The notes: generated from the sequence alone by a model not told the origin. DNA of 64,000 nucleotides from Rheum nobile (GCA_027886185.1 WOAB01000159.1:3286001-3350000), one strand, 5' to 3'. Shown: positions 37,031 to 48,997, numbered from the stretch's first letter. A program made the numbers and translations.

Positions 37031-37936
37031 TGGGAAAAAAGAGCGAGAAAGCACAACAGAAAGAGTACCGGAGGGACCCGCGATCGCGGGGTGTAGGGCG
37101 TGGTCGCGGTTTATGCTCGACTCGAAGCTCGCTGGAGAAGATGGGCCGCGATCGCGGGGTTGATGCCGGCGATCGCGGTTTCTGGGTTTGCAGCGAACTT
37201 CGAGAAAAAATGGCTCCGGTACTTTGCGGTGGCGCTGCGGTGGTGGCGGGGTTTGGCGTGGGTCCGGCGATCGCGGCTCGTGAGGCTATGAGAAATCCAA
37301 GAGTTGGAAAATGGAGATCTCACCCAAACGACGTCGCGGCGTCGGAACGATAGTCGCGAGCTGTAGGGGGGTGTCGCGGTGGTCGGGGTCGGAGATCCGA
37401 TCTGGTGAGAGTGAGAGGTGGTGGTGGAGGTGTTGTAAAATGCCTCCACCGCCTCTCGCCTTTTATAATTGCCGCGATGAATACCCGCGATCGCGGGGCT
37501 GAGGGCCCGTGATCGCGGGGTTAATGCCCCTGCATCCGTAACAGTCGGCGCGAGTTACGAGGCACTAACTACCTCGAAAAATGCGCCGGTTTTATTAAAT
37601 AGTGGGAACACTTTTTTTTTTTTTTTTTTAGAACTCGCCATGGATCGCCGAGGGGAAACCGCGATCGTGGGTGCTGGATTCTGGCCTCCGCTACAAGGTT
37701 AGTTCTAGTGCCCACAGAAAAAGAAAAACACGTGCAAAGAAGAAGAAAGAAAAATAAAATCTAAGTCCTAAGAAAGGTAAAAACATAAATGAGTTCAACG
37801 ATTCATACCTCGGGTTGCCTCCCGAGTAGCGCCATAGTTATCGTCGCGGCACGACGTCCTGCTGTACTTCTCATCCGAGGTTGCCTCCTGCAACCGTACT
37901 CCTTGCTCTTGTATCTGGAGGATGCTCCAAAATGTT
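37031..37936 (-). other. G3 palindrome-rich spacer
   Basis: The spacer carries GCGATCGCGG cores near 37079, 37148, 37168, 37269 and 37487, and a T-run at 37610-37629. Adjacent to protease the frame falls apart by 37880. Nothing resembling RT or integrase is present. Confidence 0.65.
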
Positions 37937-39400
37937 CTACAGCCTATACTCTGTCTTCCTCTTGTCGAACTCCATGCTGATTGTGCCTCTGCCCACGTCG
38001 ATCTTTGTGTTGGAGGTCTTCATGAAAGGCCTCCCTAGCATTACTCGTCCTCCTCGTTCTCCTGTGTTCATGACAAAGAAGTCTGCAGGAAAAACAAGGG
38101 TATCGACGCTTACCAGTACGTCCTTCACAACGCCCTCAGGAGTGATGACGGAGTTGTCAGCCAGTTGGACGACGATTTCCGCGCTCTCTAATGGTCCGAC
38201 GTCGAGGTTGTTGTAGACGGACAGTGGCAAGACATTGATTGAAGCTCCCAAATCCAGCAATGTCTCGCTGAATTCAGTCTCCCCAATCTTGCAGGGAACG
38301 CTGAACATTCCAGGATCCTCACACTTCTTGGGAATCCTCTTCTGCACCACAGCCGAGATATCCTTCTTGACCTTTGGCTTCTTCTTAGATCGCTCCTTTT
38401 GCTCTGCTATGGTCTTGCATAGCTCTCTCAAGAAGGGGCTCTCCGGGTAGCCCTGGTATATCTCACAGTATATTTCTGTATTCCCTTCATCTTCTAATGC
38501 TGCAGGGAATGGCACCGGGATGTCAAAATATCCCTCCGGATAGTCATACTTGTTCATAAATGTCTTGCGAGGCGGAGCGCTTTCCGAGAGTTGATCGCGA
38601 GTGTCAACCCGCGATCGCGGTTCTCGCACTGGTTCCCCGCGATCGCGGCTGTCATGCCCGTGGTCGCGGTTAATGCTCGAATTTATTCTTGAGTTTTTCT
38701 CGGCTTTTGGGTCTATAAACCCGCGATCGCGGCTGTCGCCCCGCGATCGCGGTTTTGCCTCGTACTTCTCTTTTAATTCCAGCTTCTCTTCTTCATTTTC
38801 CCATCTTGGTCTTGACGTCATGCAGTTGACGTTTTGCCTTGGATTAATCTCAGTTTGAGATGGGAGTGCTCGTGACTCTCTAGCTTCGAGCTTGCTGACC
38901 GCCTGGGAGATCTTCCCTACCTGCTTCTCCAGGTTCTGGATACTGGACTTGGTCTCTTGTTGGAACTGAACCATGTTTTGCTGCATGGTTCCTACTGTCT
39001 GCGTCAGCGTGGTCATGTGCTGCGCCAGTGTATTGACCTGGTCCTCTAGATTCATAGCGCGGGGAGCTCCTTGTCCTTGCGGTCTCTGCTCTGCTGGGCC
39101 TCTGAACTGCTGGCCTCCTTGGAATGGTCGCTGGGGGTACTGCTGCTGCTGGTATTGCTGAGGGGGTCTTGGTCGGAACTCAGGGGGGTTCTCCACATTG
39201 TGCGTGTTCCCGTACCTCAAGTTAGGATGGTCTCTCCACCCCGGATTGTAGGTACTGGAGTAGGGGTCATACCGTTGTCTTTGTTGGTACCCCCCAACAT
39301 CGTTGACTTGCTCAGTGGGCTCTTCATGGAGTGTAGGACATGCGTTAGTTGCATGCGTGGTGGCATAGCAAAATTTGCACTCCTTGACCCCTGGGGTCCT
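37937..39400 (-). pseudogene. G3 protease and end of gag
   Basis: The region includes a C-x2-C-x4-H-x4-C zinc knuckle near 39345-39385 (C-K-F-C-Y-A-T-T-H-A-T-N-A-C). A glutamine-rich linker follows (QQYQQQQ near 39150), then a coiled segment, a region with repeated PRSRG and SRDRG units encoded by the palindromes at 38600-38760, and an Athila protease with LLDLGASINVLP near 38260. A one-base loss in a G-run near 39395 puts this frame out of register with upstream gag. Protease ends at R-L-stop near 37937, where RT should begin in an autonomous Athila. Confidence 0.85.
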
Positions 39401-40311
39401 TCCTTCCTCATCAAAACCTTGATCATCTCCTTCATTTCGCTCACTTCCCTCGCCATAGATGTGGGAACATTCTCACTTGAAGTGGCTTTCACAGCCTGGG
39501 CGCTCGCCCTCTTGCTGAATTTCCTTGAGCCATCCGACAACTCGCTGAATATCTCAAATGTAGCGGTAGGGGTTTTGTTCAGTATGTTTCCCCCACACGC
39601 CGCGTTCACCATTCGTCGCTCTTCATCCAGCAATCCCCCGTACAGATATAAGACCAAATCCTGGTCTGAATACCCGTGATAGGGACAGCTAGAGCACAAC
39701 CTCTTGAAACTCTCGTAGTACTCGTAGAGCATCTCTGTCCCATGCTGCTCAATGTTGCTCAGGTTGCGCTTGAGACTGTTCAGCTTCGTTGCTGGAAAGT
39801 ACTTTTCCAGGAACGCCTTCTTCATTTTCTCCCAGGTGTTGATGCTTCCTGGGGTGAGGTAGTAAAACCAGTCGTTGGCTGAATCCTTAAGTGAAAAAGG
39901 AAAAGAAAAAGGAAAAGCCCTTAACGTGATTTGATCCTCAATGACATTCCGTGGCTTCATGGAACTGCACACGGCGTGGAACTCCGAGAGGTGCTTGTTT
40001 GGGTCCTCTCCAGCTAGCCCATGGAACTGAGGCAAAAGATGGATAAGACCAGACTTGAGCTCAAAGTTCACTCCCGTGCCCAGCTCAGGGAATTGTACGG
40101 CCAGTGGCTGCTGCGTCAAGTTAGGCGCAGTCAGCTGCCTCAACGTAGGTGGTGGTACCTCGTCCGCCATCTCAAAAGTGGGATTCTCAAAGACCAAAGC
40201 TCGATTCACTCTGCGTCCTTGGGAGAAAGTTCTCTCAATCTCTGGATCAGGATCTACAGGTGGAGACTCAGCAGTACAGGTGTGGACCATAAGATAGGTC
40301 CACACACACAA
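39400..40311 (-). pseudogene. G3 gag (Athila type)
   Basis: About 300 residues of Athila-type gag. Landmarks are FELKSGLIHLLPQFHGL, EDPNKHLSEF, LKDSANDWFYYL, the Y-E-S-F-K-R-L motif and S-C-P-Y-H-G-Y. The likely start is the ATG at 40311, or the later one before A-D-E-V-P-P. Gag would build particles, possibly using RT and integrase supplied by an autonomous Athila. The frame is open until the G-run deletion near 39395. Confidence 0.87.
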
Positions 40312-40388
40312 GCAAACACACGAAAATCACAAAGAAAAATTCGAAAACACACAAAGCATGCAAAACACCAAAAATCCGCAATTGCCTT

Positions 40389-40405
40389 CCCCGGCAACGG
40401 CGCCA
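40389..40405 (-). other. Primer-binding site of G3, Asp-tRNA type
   Basis: The minus strand reads TGGCGCCGTTGCCGGGG a few bases inside the 5' LTR, the usual Athila primer site complementary to aspartate tRNA. Confidence 0.85.
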
Positions 40406-40410
40406 AAATT

Positions 40411-41732
40411 TGATAGGAGGGGATAGTCGTCGTACCCCTAATCAAAAGTAAATCCTAAAATCCTCACTAAACAAAGTATAGTAAGTAAGTCAGGGTCGAT
40501 CCCACAGAGAAGGAAGGAATTCAATGGTAGTAGCATGCAATGTCACAAAGGGGGGGTTGTATGGTTGGTTGGTCACAAACGAAACAAACAAAACAAAGTA
40601 GAATGGATGAAATATCAATAGAGAAAAACACTTAGCCAAGTAATGTCCACATAAGTCATTCGAAGGTTGTTCATAGATTAAGTCCTATCTTCCTATTCGG
40701 TTATTCCTGTCCCGATCTTATGTAAATTCAGAAGGAAACCTTCCACAAAGAACCCTTACCAATGAATAACCCTAGTACCACTAAAGGTTCAACCCAAAGG
40801 CAGCAATGCATATAAGAATTAACCAGGATACACATAACGCTCGCTCATATGCATTTACCATGTAATCAATTCCCAAATAGATATAATCCACAGATGCAGA
40901 TAACAATCAATGCTTGCTACTTATACTAGAGCGTTAGCCCAACAGTTCCCTAGTATTAGCAATAAGAATGAAATCAATAAACCTAGGTGATCAGTCTAGA
41001 TAAACCAACAAACATTCAAATATGAATTTGCTCAGAGAAAAGATATAACTCAATAGGATAGATAGATAGGAACAAAACCTCACAACCAGATGAACGAACT
41101 CATGCTTCCATTACCGGACTAAGCCAAAGAGGCTTAGCTCCTCATAGTCATGGAAGAAACTTCAAAGGAAATAAACAACGATGAATGAAAATTGCAACTA
41201 AAGTATGGATCCCTAACCCTAATGCATAAGGAGAGTATTTATAGGGCCCTAACAAATGACCTAGCCCATTAAGAAAAATAACTGAAATAGAAATAAGAAA
41301 AAGGAAAAGAAAACTAAAAAGATATTTCGGAATAAGTCCGAGCCTCTGCCGTGTCAGACCCGCGATCGCGGGTGGTGGACCTTGATCGCGGCCCATGTAG
41401 CTCCGCGCCCCTTCAATCTCTCCGCGCCCGCAGAAAACTCTTGACATGCTCCGAGGCCCGCGATCGCGGCACCCATGCCCGCGATCGCGGTTAATGCTCG
41501 GCATTCTTGTCCTTTGCCTTGCACCAACCCGTCTCCTCTTCACTCCTTGGCGTCTTCTCTTGATGGCTTCCTTCCTCAGTGTCTTCATGATCTCCAAAGT
41601 AGCTCAAACACCTCCAAAAACACCAACTTCGCCTCCAAACGCCATACACAAGAATGTGTCTAAATCTACCCGAATGACACCAATAAAACCTCTAATAACT
41701 CTTAGTTAAGCCCTACAAAGTAGTGCTTATCA
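40411..41732 (-). repeat. 5' LTR of G3
   Basis: Nearly the same as 33608-34930 and one base shorter. CCGCGATCGCGG-type palindromes lie near 41360, 41458 and 41478. ATTCG follows at 41733-41737. Confidence 0.92.
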
Positions 41733-43401
41733 ATTCGTCACTAACCAAGGTATCTATTGCTATAAAGTAATGCCGTTCGGTCTCAAAAATGCATGGGCTA
41801 CGTATCAATGACTAGTCAACAAAATGTTCAAAGACCAGATTGGGGACACGATGGAAGTCTACATAGACGACATGTTGGTCAAGTCGAAAAAGAAAGAAGA
41901 TCATATCGACCATCTACGCGACAGCTTCGAGGTGCTCAAAAGGTACAACATGAAACTAAACCCTACTAAATGCTCCTTCGGAGTATCCTCAGGGAATTTC
42001 TTAGGGTACATGGTGACACAAAGAGGAATAGAAGCTAGCCCAGAACAGATCAAGGCTCTCATCAACCTTCGATCCCCCCGATGCGTCAAAGACATACAGA
42101 AGCTTACAGGTCGGATATCAGCTCTGAACAGATTCATCTACAAATCATCCAACAAATGCAAACCCTTCCACGATGCTCTTAAGAAGAACAAGTCCTTTCA
42201 ATGGACGGGAGAACACGAAGCAGCGTTCTAGAACTTAAAAGAGTACCTGGCTAGTCCCATGTTGCTGACCAAACCTAAAGGCGACGAGCCCTTATTTCTA
42301 TATCTTGCAGTGTCAGAATCAGCCGTAAATGCAGTATTGGTCAGAGAAGAAGATGGCAAGCAGTCACCAATATACTACGTCAGTCGGACGCTACTGCCAG
42401 CCGAAACGAGGTATTCGTCACTTGAAAAGCTCATACTATCATTGGTAATGGCTTCGAACAAACTCATACCGTATTTCGAATTCCATACTATTACTGTTCG
42501 CACTAATCATCCCATGAGAGCTATCGTGAGGAAACCTGAGTTCACAGGACGAATGACTAAATGGGCTATACACCTCAGCGGTTACGACATCGAATACGAG
42601 CGTAGGACAACGATCAAGTCGCAAGCCTTAGCCGACTTTGTGGCCGATTTCAGTCCGACCCTAGAGCAAGAAGCCACAAGAGAAGCGACGCAACTACTCG
42701 CCACGAATGAAACAGGCACATGGGAGCTCCACATAGATGGAGCGTCAAACGCCAAAGGATCGGGGCTAGGGGTCGTACTGAAATCGCCGCAAGGGGACAA
42801 GATAGCTCAGGCCGTCAGATGTGAGTGGGACGCAACTAACAACGAAGTTGAGTACGAAGCACTCATATTCGGACTCATCCTGGCTCGCGACCTAGGGGTC
42901 CAAGATATCGAAGTCATTTGCGACTCCCTTCTAGTCGTGAAGCAGATACAAGGGTCGTACAGCGCCAAAGACGTTAGAATGATAGCCTACCTCGAAGTAG
43001 CAAAGAAGCTGATCGGACAATTCCAAGCATTCGACATCAGACAGGTACCCAGGGATCTTAACTCCCAAGCTGACACACTCGCCAACCTAGGGTCCGTCTT
43101 AGACCCGAAAGAATTTCCGTACATACCATTGGCCCACATCATGACGCCAGCCGTCCCAAGGACATCCGTCGAGTCAACAAAACCGCTTGAAAAACTCGTC
43201 GCCATGGAAATAGGCGACCGACCAGAAGAAGACATCGTCGACACCAATGACGACTGGATGCTGCCTTACATCAGATGGTTAAAAGACTGCATTCTGCCCG
43301 ACGACAAGACAGAAGCAAAAAGGCTCAAGGTACAAGCACTCTCTTACGATATCATAGAAAACATCTTGTACAAAAGATCTGTTACAGGGCTACTCCTATG
43401 A
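41733..43401 (+). pseudogene. G2 reverse transcriptase C-terminal part and RNase H domains
   Basis: After G3, RT resumes with QGIYCYKVMPFGLKNA and catalytic YIDDM near 41860-41875. The first RNase H-like domain follows (LAVSESAVNAVLV, YSSLEKL), then the second, archaeal-type RNase H (HIDGASNAKGSG, CDSLLVVKQIQG, NSQADTLANLGS) at about 42720-43100. Single stops lie at 41809-41811 (CGA-type to TGA), 42229-42231 (CAG-type to TAG) and 43399-43401 (CGA-type to TGA). Otherwise the frame is open, and the chain continues into integrase. Confidence 0.9.
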
Positions 43402-44490
43402 TGCCTCAAGACCCCAGAAGTCGGACGTATCTTGCAGTCGTTACACGAAGGAGAGTGTGGAAACCACACCGGCGGACGAAGCCTCTCGGGAAAAGCCCTA
43501 CGAAACGGATACTATTGGCCAACGATGAACAAAGACGCTATGGAATACACCAAGAAGTGCGACGCCTGTCAGCGGCATGCACCCGTCCATCATCAACCCT
43601 CAGAGCTCCTCCATCCGACTCTGGCTCCATGGCACTTTATGAGGTGGGGAATGGACATTGTCGGGAAGCTTTCGCCCGCGTCGGGACAAAGAGTTTTCTT
43701 CCTTGCCATGACGGAATACTTTTCTAAATGGATCGAAGCAGAAGCCTACAGAGAGGTAAAAGATCAACATGTCATTTCATTCATAAAACGCAATATCTTG
43801 TGCAGATTTGGCGTCCCATCAGAAATCGTGTGTGACAATGGCTCCCAATTCATCAATCATAAGACTCGAGCCTTCTGCGACCAATGGAACATCAAATTGG
43901 TCACGTCCACACCTCGGTATCCGCAATCCAACGGACAGGCCGAATCCAGTAACAAAATCATTATCAAGAACCTCAAGAAACGCCTCACTGGGGCTAAAGG
44001 CAAATGGGCAGACGAACTCCCACTCATTCTCTGGTCCGATAGGACCACTCCAAAGAATGCGACCGGACAATCACCTTTCTCTCTCGTCTACGGGAGTGAG
44101 GCGGTCATCCCGGCCGAGTTACTGGTTCCGACCGCTCGTTGCAACCTTCAGACAAACGAGCAAAACGACATTGAACTAACCCACAACCTGGACATAGTGG
44201 ACGAGATCAGAGAAAGAGCCTGAATCAGGATGATCAGATTTCAACAACAGGTCGCAAGGAGTTACAATAAGAATGTCTGGATCAAGGCATTCAAGGTCGG
44301 AGACTGGGTCCTAAGGAAAACTTTTCAGAACACCAAGAACCCATCCGACGGAAAGCTAGCACCACAATGGGAAGGACCTTACTTAATCACCGAAGTCGCC
44401 GGACAGGGAGCATACCAATTAGAAGACAAGGACGGACGACCAATCCCGAGAAGTTGGAATGCAGCACATCTAAAGCTATACCATTTCTGA
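43402..44490 (+). pseudogene. G2 integrase
   Basis: The HHCC region (H-E-G-E-C-G-N-H-T-G-G; KKCDACQRH) is followed by the catalytic core, with D in WGMDIVG, D in CDNGSQF and E in NGQAESSNK. A Tat C-terminal domain follows, with V-G-D-W-V-L-R-K and WEGPYLI, ending HLKLYHF at 44490. A TGA at 44221-44223 interrupts the frame before the C-terminal domain. No chromodomain is visible, as expected for Tat. G1 lacks nearly all of this gene. Confidence 0.9.
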
Positions 44491-44789
44491 ACCAACAAGG
44501 TAAAAACATCACACAATTTTATACATTGCTATCTATCGCATATACATCGCTATCTTCTTTTACATGTTATCACCTGACACTAAGCGAGGACTTCCTGCTT
44601 ACAAAAACACAAATGCAGAACAACATTTACATTGGATCCAGTCATCCGCAAAAAGCACTCACATTACATTACACGATCGATCGGAACACGGGGAGATGAC
44701 AACACAGGCACATCGGCACACCGCCTGCCTTACACAAAACATAAGGTATAACACCTTATTACATTTACGCAATAAAACATATTGCTTAC
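44491..44789 (+). other. G2 spacer between integrase and antisense ORF
   Basis: AT-rich, with no gene. On the minus strand GTAAGC at 44789-44784 would be a splice donor for the antisense ORF. Confidence 0.4.
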
Positions 44790-45264
44790 CTCTCCGGCAT
44801 ACAATCAAAATATGCAACTGAACGCGAGAGGAACTCTTCGATCCAATGAAGTAGTTATACCACAGAGCGTCAAAATCAAAATCGGCCCCAGATCGAACAT
44901 TTACAAGGTCCAAGACCCTTAGAACTCTCCACGCCTGAGGCATTACTTGGCATGGCACCAACGCTAGAGTAGCTAAAAAATCCCTAACAAGGGGAGAAAA
45001 GGGAAATTTATGCCCTATTCGAAACGGGTACGCATAAAAACAAACCCATCCTTCATAACGAGCATCAGCCCTCTCATCTGGATGAGGTAACCTAGCGATC
45101 GTCTCCGGGGGAAAGCCCCCAACTTGAAGAATCTGATCCAGTTCTGCCTGAGACAAAGTGCTAGTCAGCGCATCCGACTCCTTCAAGATGAAACGAGGAG
45201 GAGCTTCGCCTTCATGCGGATCAGAAAGAGTCTTCGACAACTCGGAAGCCTCGCTAGAAACCAT
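44790..45264 (-). pseudogene. G2 antisense ORF (aORF), first part
   Basis: The ATG at 45264-45262 opens M-V-S-S-E-A-S-E-L. About 150 residues follow, with ILQVGGFPPETIARLPHPDE, EGWVCFYAYPF, FSPLVRDFLATLALVP and WRVLRVLDLVNV, close to the G1 aORF. The coding sense is opposite to gag-pol, as for known Tat aORFs. The conserved part ends near ALWYNYF, and a possible donor follows. No later exons are present before integrase, so the gene is truncated or the exons were lost. Its function is unknown; the family carries a putative gypsy-type transposase-like domain. Confidence 0.68.
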
Positions 45265-45576
45265 TTCTAGAATGGAAAGAGAGGGGAATCGAAGAGCTAT
45301 GACTAGAGAAATCATAAAGTTATGGCGAGAGAGACCGAGAAGCTTACCAGAAGAAGCTTGCAAAGGAAGATGAGATGAAGACTAATCGATTCCCTCTGCT
45401 CCGAATTTATGGAGGGAAGTGAAGATTTGCAGAGGGGTCGCATCATGCCCCGATCACACGCCACGTAGCCCTGAACAAACGCGCCAAAATAGGATGGTGG
45501 AGATCGTGTTTACGGAAGTTGCCTCGGATTCCACTTTCCTTGCTTAAACCGAAAGCCCAATGCAACTTGGGGCTAT

Positions 45577-46246
45577 TGTTGGGCCTGGATTCCCCTGGGA
45601 GAACGTGTCGAGTAAATCAAGCCCAAGCCCACGATAGATCGGAAAAACAAGGGAAAAGCCCAGAGGAGGCGACGAGACTTCTCTGGTCGAATGCCTTCCG
45701 ACAGGATCGCAAGAATCTCGCCATACATTAAATGCCCATATCATGCAACGGCCACAACATTCAAGCCACCGTAATTACAATGATTTAATGGCATAATCCC
45801 CGCCATTACTCTCAGCATTGAAGATAAAGTATACGATCAAGACATAACGATAAGAGGAGTAAAAAGACTTACCATATTTGGACGAAGAGGAAGATAAGTA
45901 GGAAAAAAACACAAATTATGAGACACACAAGCATTCTCGCTCAGAAATACATCAGAACAACATATCTACTCCGAGCTTAGCTCTCCGAGAGTCATCCACG
46001 TTGATTCGTCACCGGTCGCAACCTGAAAACCACCGGTCGAGTCCTACCCGATCTCTTGTCTTACTACGATAAGTTGTATCTCGATTCGATCCGATTAACA
46101 CGACATCTAATAAAATCATCTCGCTATTCTACATTTATTCTTTGTTTGCCTATTATTTATTTGGTTTGGATTGTTTTCTATCACCCGATCGACTAGTTAC
46201 CCCGTCTAAGGCGATTTAGGTCATCCGATCTTTTTGCCCCAAAATA
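45577..46246 (+). repeat. 3' LTR of G2
   Basis: The LTR is 670 bp, TGTTGGGCC...CCCCAAAATA, preceded by a CAACTTGGGGCTAT purine run and followed by GTCAC. Confidence 0.93.
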
Positions 46247-46251
46247 GTCAC

Positions 46252-46413
46252 CGATCAAGAAATTAATGTCCATGGCGAAACTTTCGGGATTCGGTCGAAT
46301 CCTAAGCGTCTGAAGGGCATCCTTCGCCTCTAACTCCTTCTGGCCTTCGGCTTCATATGGACTTTGGCCCAATTCGTTTGATTCGATCCCTTAGAGTATG
46401 TTTGGGCCCAACA
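46252..46413 (-). repeat. 5' LTR of G1, outer part
   Basis: Reverse complement of the first 162 bp of the G1 LTR, ending GGGCCCAACA at 46413. GTGAC follows, the reverse complement of the G1 target duplication GTCAC. Confidence 0.88.
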
Positions 46414-46850
46414 GTGACCACAAGGGTCGTGTCAATGGGGACACGGGTGGTGTCACAACGTGATTCGCATAGATTGTGATCGGTATAGCCTAAGGTGCGA
46501 TGTAGCTCGACCAGGCGTATGTCGCCGCATGGACGTATGAGTGCATCAATAAGGTCGAAGGTGGAGTCATGACGTAACTCATGAGGAGTGTGATCGGTAT
46601 AGCCTATGGTGTGATGTAGCTCGACTAGGAGTAAGTATCACATGGACGTATCAGTGGGCGTATGAGTGCATCGACAAGGTTGAAGGTGATGTCACGATGT
46701 AAATCACGGGGAGTATGATCGATATAGCATATGGTGCAAAGTAGCTCGACTAGGAGTAAGTATCACATGGACGTATCAGTGCATCGACAAGGTCGAAGGT
46801 GGCTTCACAATGTAATTTATGGGGAGTGTGATCGGCATAGCCAGTGATGC
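46414..46850 (-). repeat. Minisatellite, 113-125-bp units, 3' region of G4
   Basis: Unit marker GATCG(G/A)(T/C)ATAGC recurs at about 46478, 46592, 46717 and 46830, with shared words GTAGCTCGAC, ACATGGACGTAT and GACAAGGT(C/T)GAAGGT. The other end of the array is at 14702-14860. Tat elements often carry tandem repeats in their 3' untranslated region, which fits its place after the G4 integrase. Confidence 0.75.
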
Positions 46851-47790
46851 AATATAGTTTGATCGGGAATAAGGGCCTTCTCTGGTTGGTCCTAGCTTTC
46901 CAACATTCTCTTCTCTTGTGTTTTGAAACACTTTTCGTAGGACCCAATCGCCGAGTGATTTGGTAGCGAGCTTGTATGCGCCTTGAATGTAGCCGACTTG
47001 GAACACTTTTACCCTCACATTGCCATTGTTTGGTCTGGCGACCTCTTGTGGGTATGTCGCCATCTGGGTGGAGGCATCATCGCGTAGCTCATCAACGGTG
47101 TCTAGCATGAACGTCATGAGTGATGTGTTTCTTTCCTCAGTGGTGAGGCGAAAGCGGGAGTAGGGATTTGAAATTCGACGGGCAAGCCCACCTCGTTGCT
47201 AAAGACTAAGGAAAATGGTGTTTAATCTATCACGGTCTTGGGAGTTGTATAATCTGACTATAGGGTGGATGGTAACTCGTCTATCACAAGCCCTTTGCTT
47301 TCACGAGTCTTTTCTTTAAGTTTTTGATGATGACCTTGTTGCTAGACTCGGCTTGACCGTTGGCTTGAGGATATCTAGGCGTCGACGTGACTAGCTTGAT
47401 GCCCAATTCCTGACAAAACTCGTACATCCGGTTGCTGATGAATTGTGATCCGTTGTCGCAGACAATAGTGTCGGGGACGCCGAATCTGCATAAGATATTC
47501 CTTTTAATGAAGGAAATCATATATGTGTCCTTGATTTCATTGAACGCCTCTGCTTCGATCCACTTACAGAAGTACTCTGACATAGCCAGCATGAAGACAT
47601 GTTGCCCGAAGACGATTGGCAGCTTCCCGATGATATCCATCCCCCACTTCATGAAAGGCTAGGAGGACGAGTTGGGGTGTAAAGCTTCAGATGGTTGGTG
47701 AGACATATGACCATGCCTTTGACAGGCGTTACACTTCCTTTCATAGTCGATAGCGTCTCTCTTCATAGTGGGCCAATTTTAAAATTGTGT
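46851..47790 (-). pseudogene. G4 integrase
   Basis: The zinc-region end is visible (C-N-A-C-Q-R-H-G). The DDE core lies at 47652-47284, with WGMDIIG, CDNGSQF and NGQAESSNK. A broken C-terminal part with GDWVLRK lies near 46980. Several stops and frame changes occur between 47284 and 47117. Confidence 0.82.
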
Positions 47791-48450
47791 AATCCAAGTT
47801 GTTGATTTGTTAGAGTAACTGACATACAAAGGGAGTGATGTGTTGGCCAATTTGTTGATGGCAAGGATCTCCAAGTGCAGGAAAGTGATCTTTTGGTATT
47901 AATTCGCTTGGATCGATGACTGCCTGAAATCTTTCAACTGATTGGCTTTCGAAAGCGCCATGGAGAGCAACAAGCCGAGATTGGCCAATGTGTTGGCTTC
48001 TACATTGGCAACTTTGAGGACCTTCTTGATGTTGAAGGCGTCGAAGTAGTTGATGATGTCGCAGACGACTTCTAAGTATGTTGTCATCTTTGAATCTTTA
48101 TCCGCGCACGATCCATTGATTTGATTCGCGATCAACATGGAATCGCAAATCACTTTAGAGTTTTTCAAGCCTATCTCATTGGCAAGTGTGATCCCTGTTA
48201 TGAGTGCTTCATATTCTTCCTCGTTGTTCGCTACTTTGAATTCGCATGGGCTTGGGTTGTTCTATCCCCCTTGTGGCAAGTTTAGGACAACCCTTAGTCC
48301 TACTCTGTTTTGATTAGAAGTACCATTAGCATACATTGTCCACTTCGGGATGACGGGATCATTGATTTGTAATAGTTCTCCGACAACATGTTCTTCGTAT
48401 GTTGCGCTAAAATAGGCCACAAAATTTGCCAAAACCCGAGACTTGGTTCT
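47791..48450 (-). pseudogene. G4 RNase H (second, archaeal-type)
   Basis: Recognisable blocks are W-T-M-Y-A-N-G-T-S-N (D replaced by N at the usual D-G-A-S site), NNEEEYEALI, CDSMLIANQINGS and VEANTLANLG. Stops lie near 48260 and at the end. The change at the first catalytic acid and the stops make it inactive. Confidence 0.75.
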
Positions 48451-48997
48451 TGTGCGTGTCTTGTACTGTATGTCGTAGCTGCTTAGATAACTTCTTGATT
48501 GGTAGCGTCGACCATAGCGTCGATGTGAGGCAATGGGAAAGAATCTTTAGGGAACGCCTTGTTGAGGTCAGTGAAGTCGACAAAGACTCTCCACTTTTCG
48601 TTTTTCCTCTTCACTACCACCACGTTGGCTAGCCAATCTGGTAGCGGGCTTCCCTGATCCTGTTGGTCTCTAATAGGGCTCGTACTTCCTCGTCTATTAG
48701 CTTATTCCTCTCTAGTGTGAACTTTCTTTGCTTCTGCGTGATTAGTGGGTGTTTTGGATCTATGTTGAGCTTGTGCACGATCATGTTTGGACTGATGCCG
48801 GTCATGTCCTTGTGTGTCCATGCTAATCGTTCAGAGTGGGGCCACAAGAAGTCGACTAGTTGCTTTCTCATCTCGCTAGGCATATTTGAGCCTATCTTCA
48901 CAATGTGGTTGGGCTTGCTAGGATCTAAGATCACCTCGTCGAATTTAGGTGACTTTTGCTTTGTGTAGTATGTCGATGTCTTGCAGTCCGTTAATTG
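48451..48997 (-). pseudogene. G4 reverse transcriptase, N-terminal fragment
   Basis: The frame continues after the UAG: KFDEVILDPSKP, LAWTHKDMTGISPN, KQRKFTLERN and LLETNRIREARY, then a frame change and D-F-T-D-L-N-K-A. It stops after H-I-D-A-M-V-D-A-T, and RNase H follows almost at once. FGLKNA and YIDD are deleted. Confidence 0.78.

Larger units (their letters stand above)
33608..41732 (-). mobile_element. Athila-like Ty3/gypsy element G3, non-autonomous (8,125 bp)
   Basis: LTRs of 1,323 bp (33608-34930) and 1,322 bp (40411-41732) are flanked by perfect ATTCG duplications (33603-33607 and 41733-41737). On the minus strand the order is 5' LTR, Asp-tRNA-type primer site, gag, protease, a palindrome-rich spacer, a second ORF, purine tract, 3' LTR. 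RT, RNase H and integrase are absent, so the element relied on a relative. The LTRs differ at about two dozen positions by eye, near 2 percent. Confidence 0.92.
30044..46246 (+). mobile_element. Tat-type Ty3/gypsy element G2 (16.2 kb including nested G3)
   Basis: LTRs of exactly 670 bp (30044-30713 and 45577-46246) are flanked by perfect GTCAC duplications (30039-30043 and 46247-46251). Internal order is primer site, gag, protease, UAG, RT, RNase H, second RNase H, integrase, antisense ORF, LTR. Without G3 (8,125 bp) and its 5-bp duplication the element is about 8.1 kb. It sits inside the 5' LTR of G1. The LTRs differ at roughly 18 sites by eye, so the insertion is fairly recent. Confidence 0.93.

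Noticed and set aside
35928..37353. Plus-strand open frames opposite the G3 second ORF as an antisense gene
   Set aside because: High GC content gives long shadow frames; the minus frame has the recognisable motifs.
37079..37500. Regularly recurring GCGATCGCGG palindromes as a possible CRISPR-like array
   Set aside because: Spacing is irregular, the copies lie inside LTRs and gag of a plant retroelement, and no cas-like gene exists.
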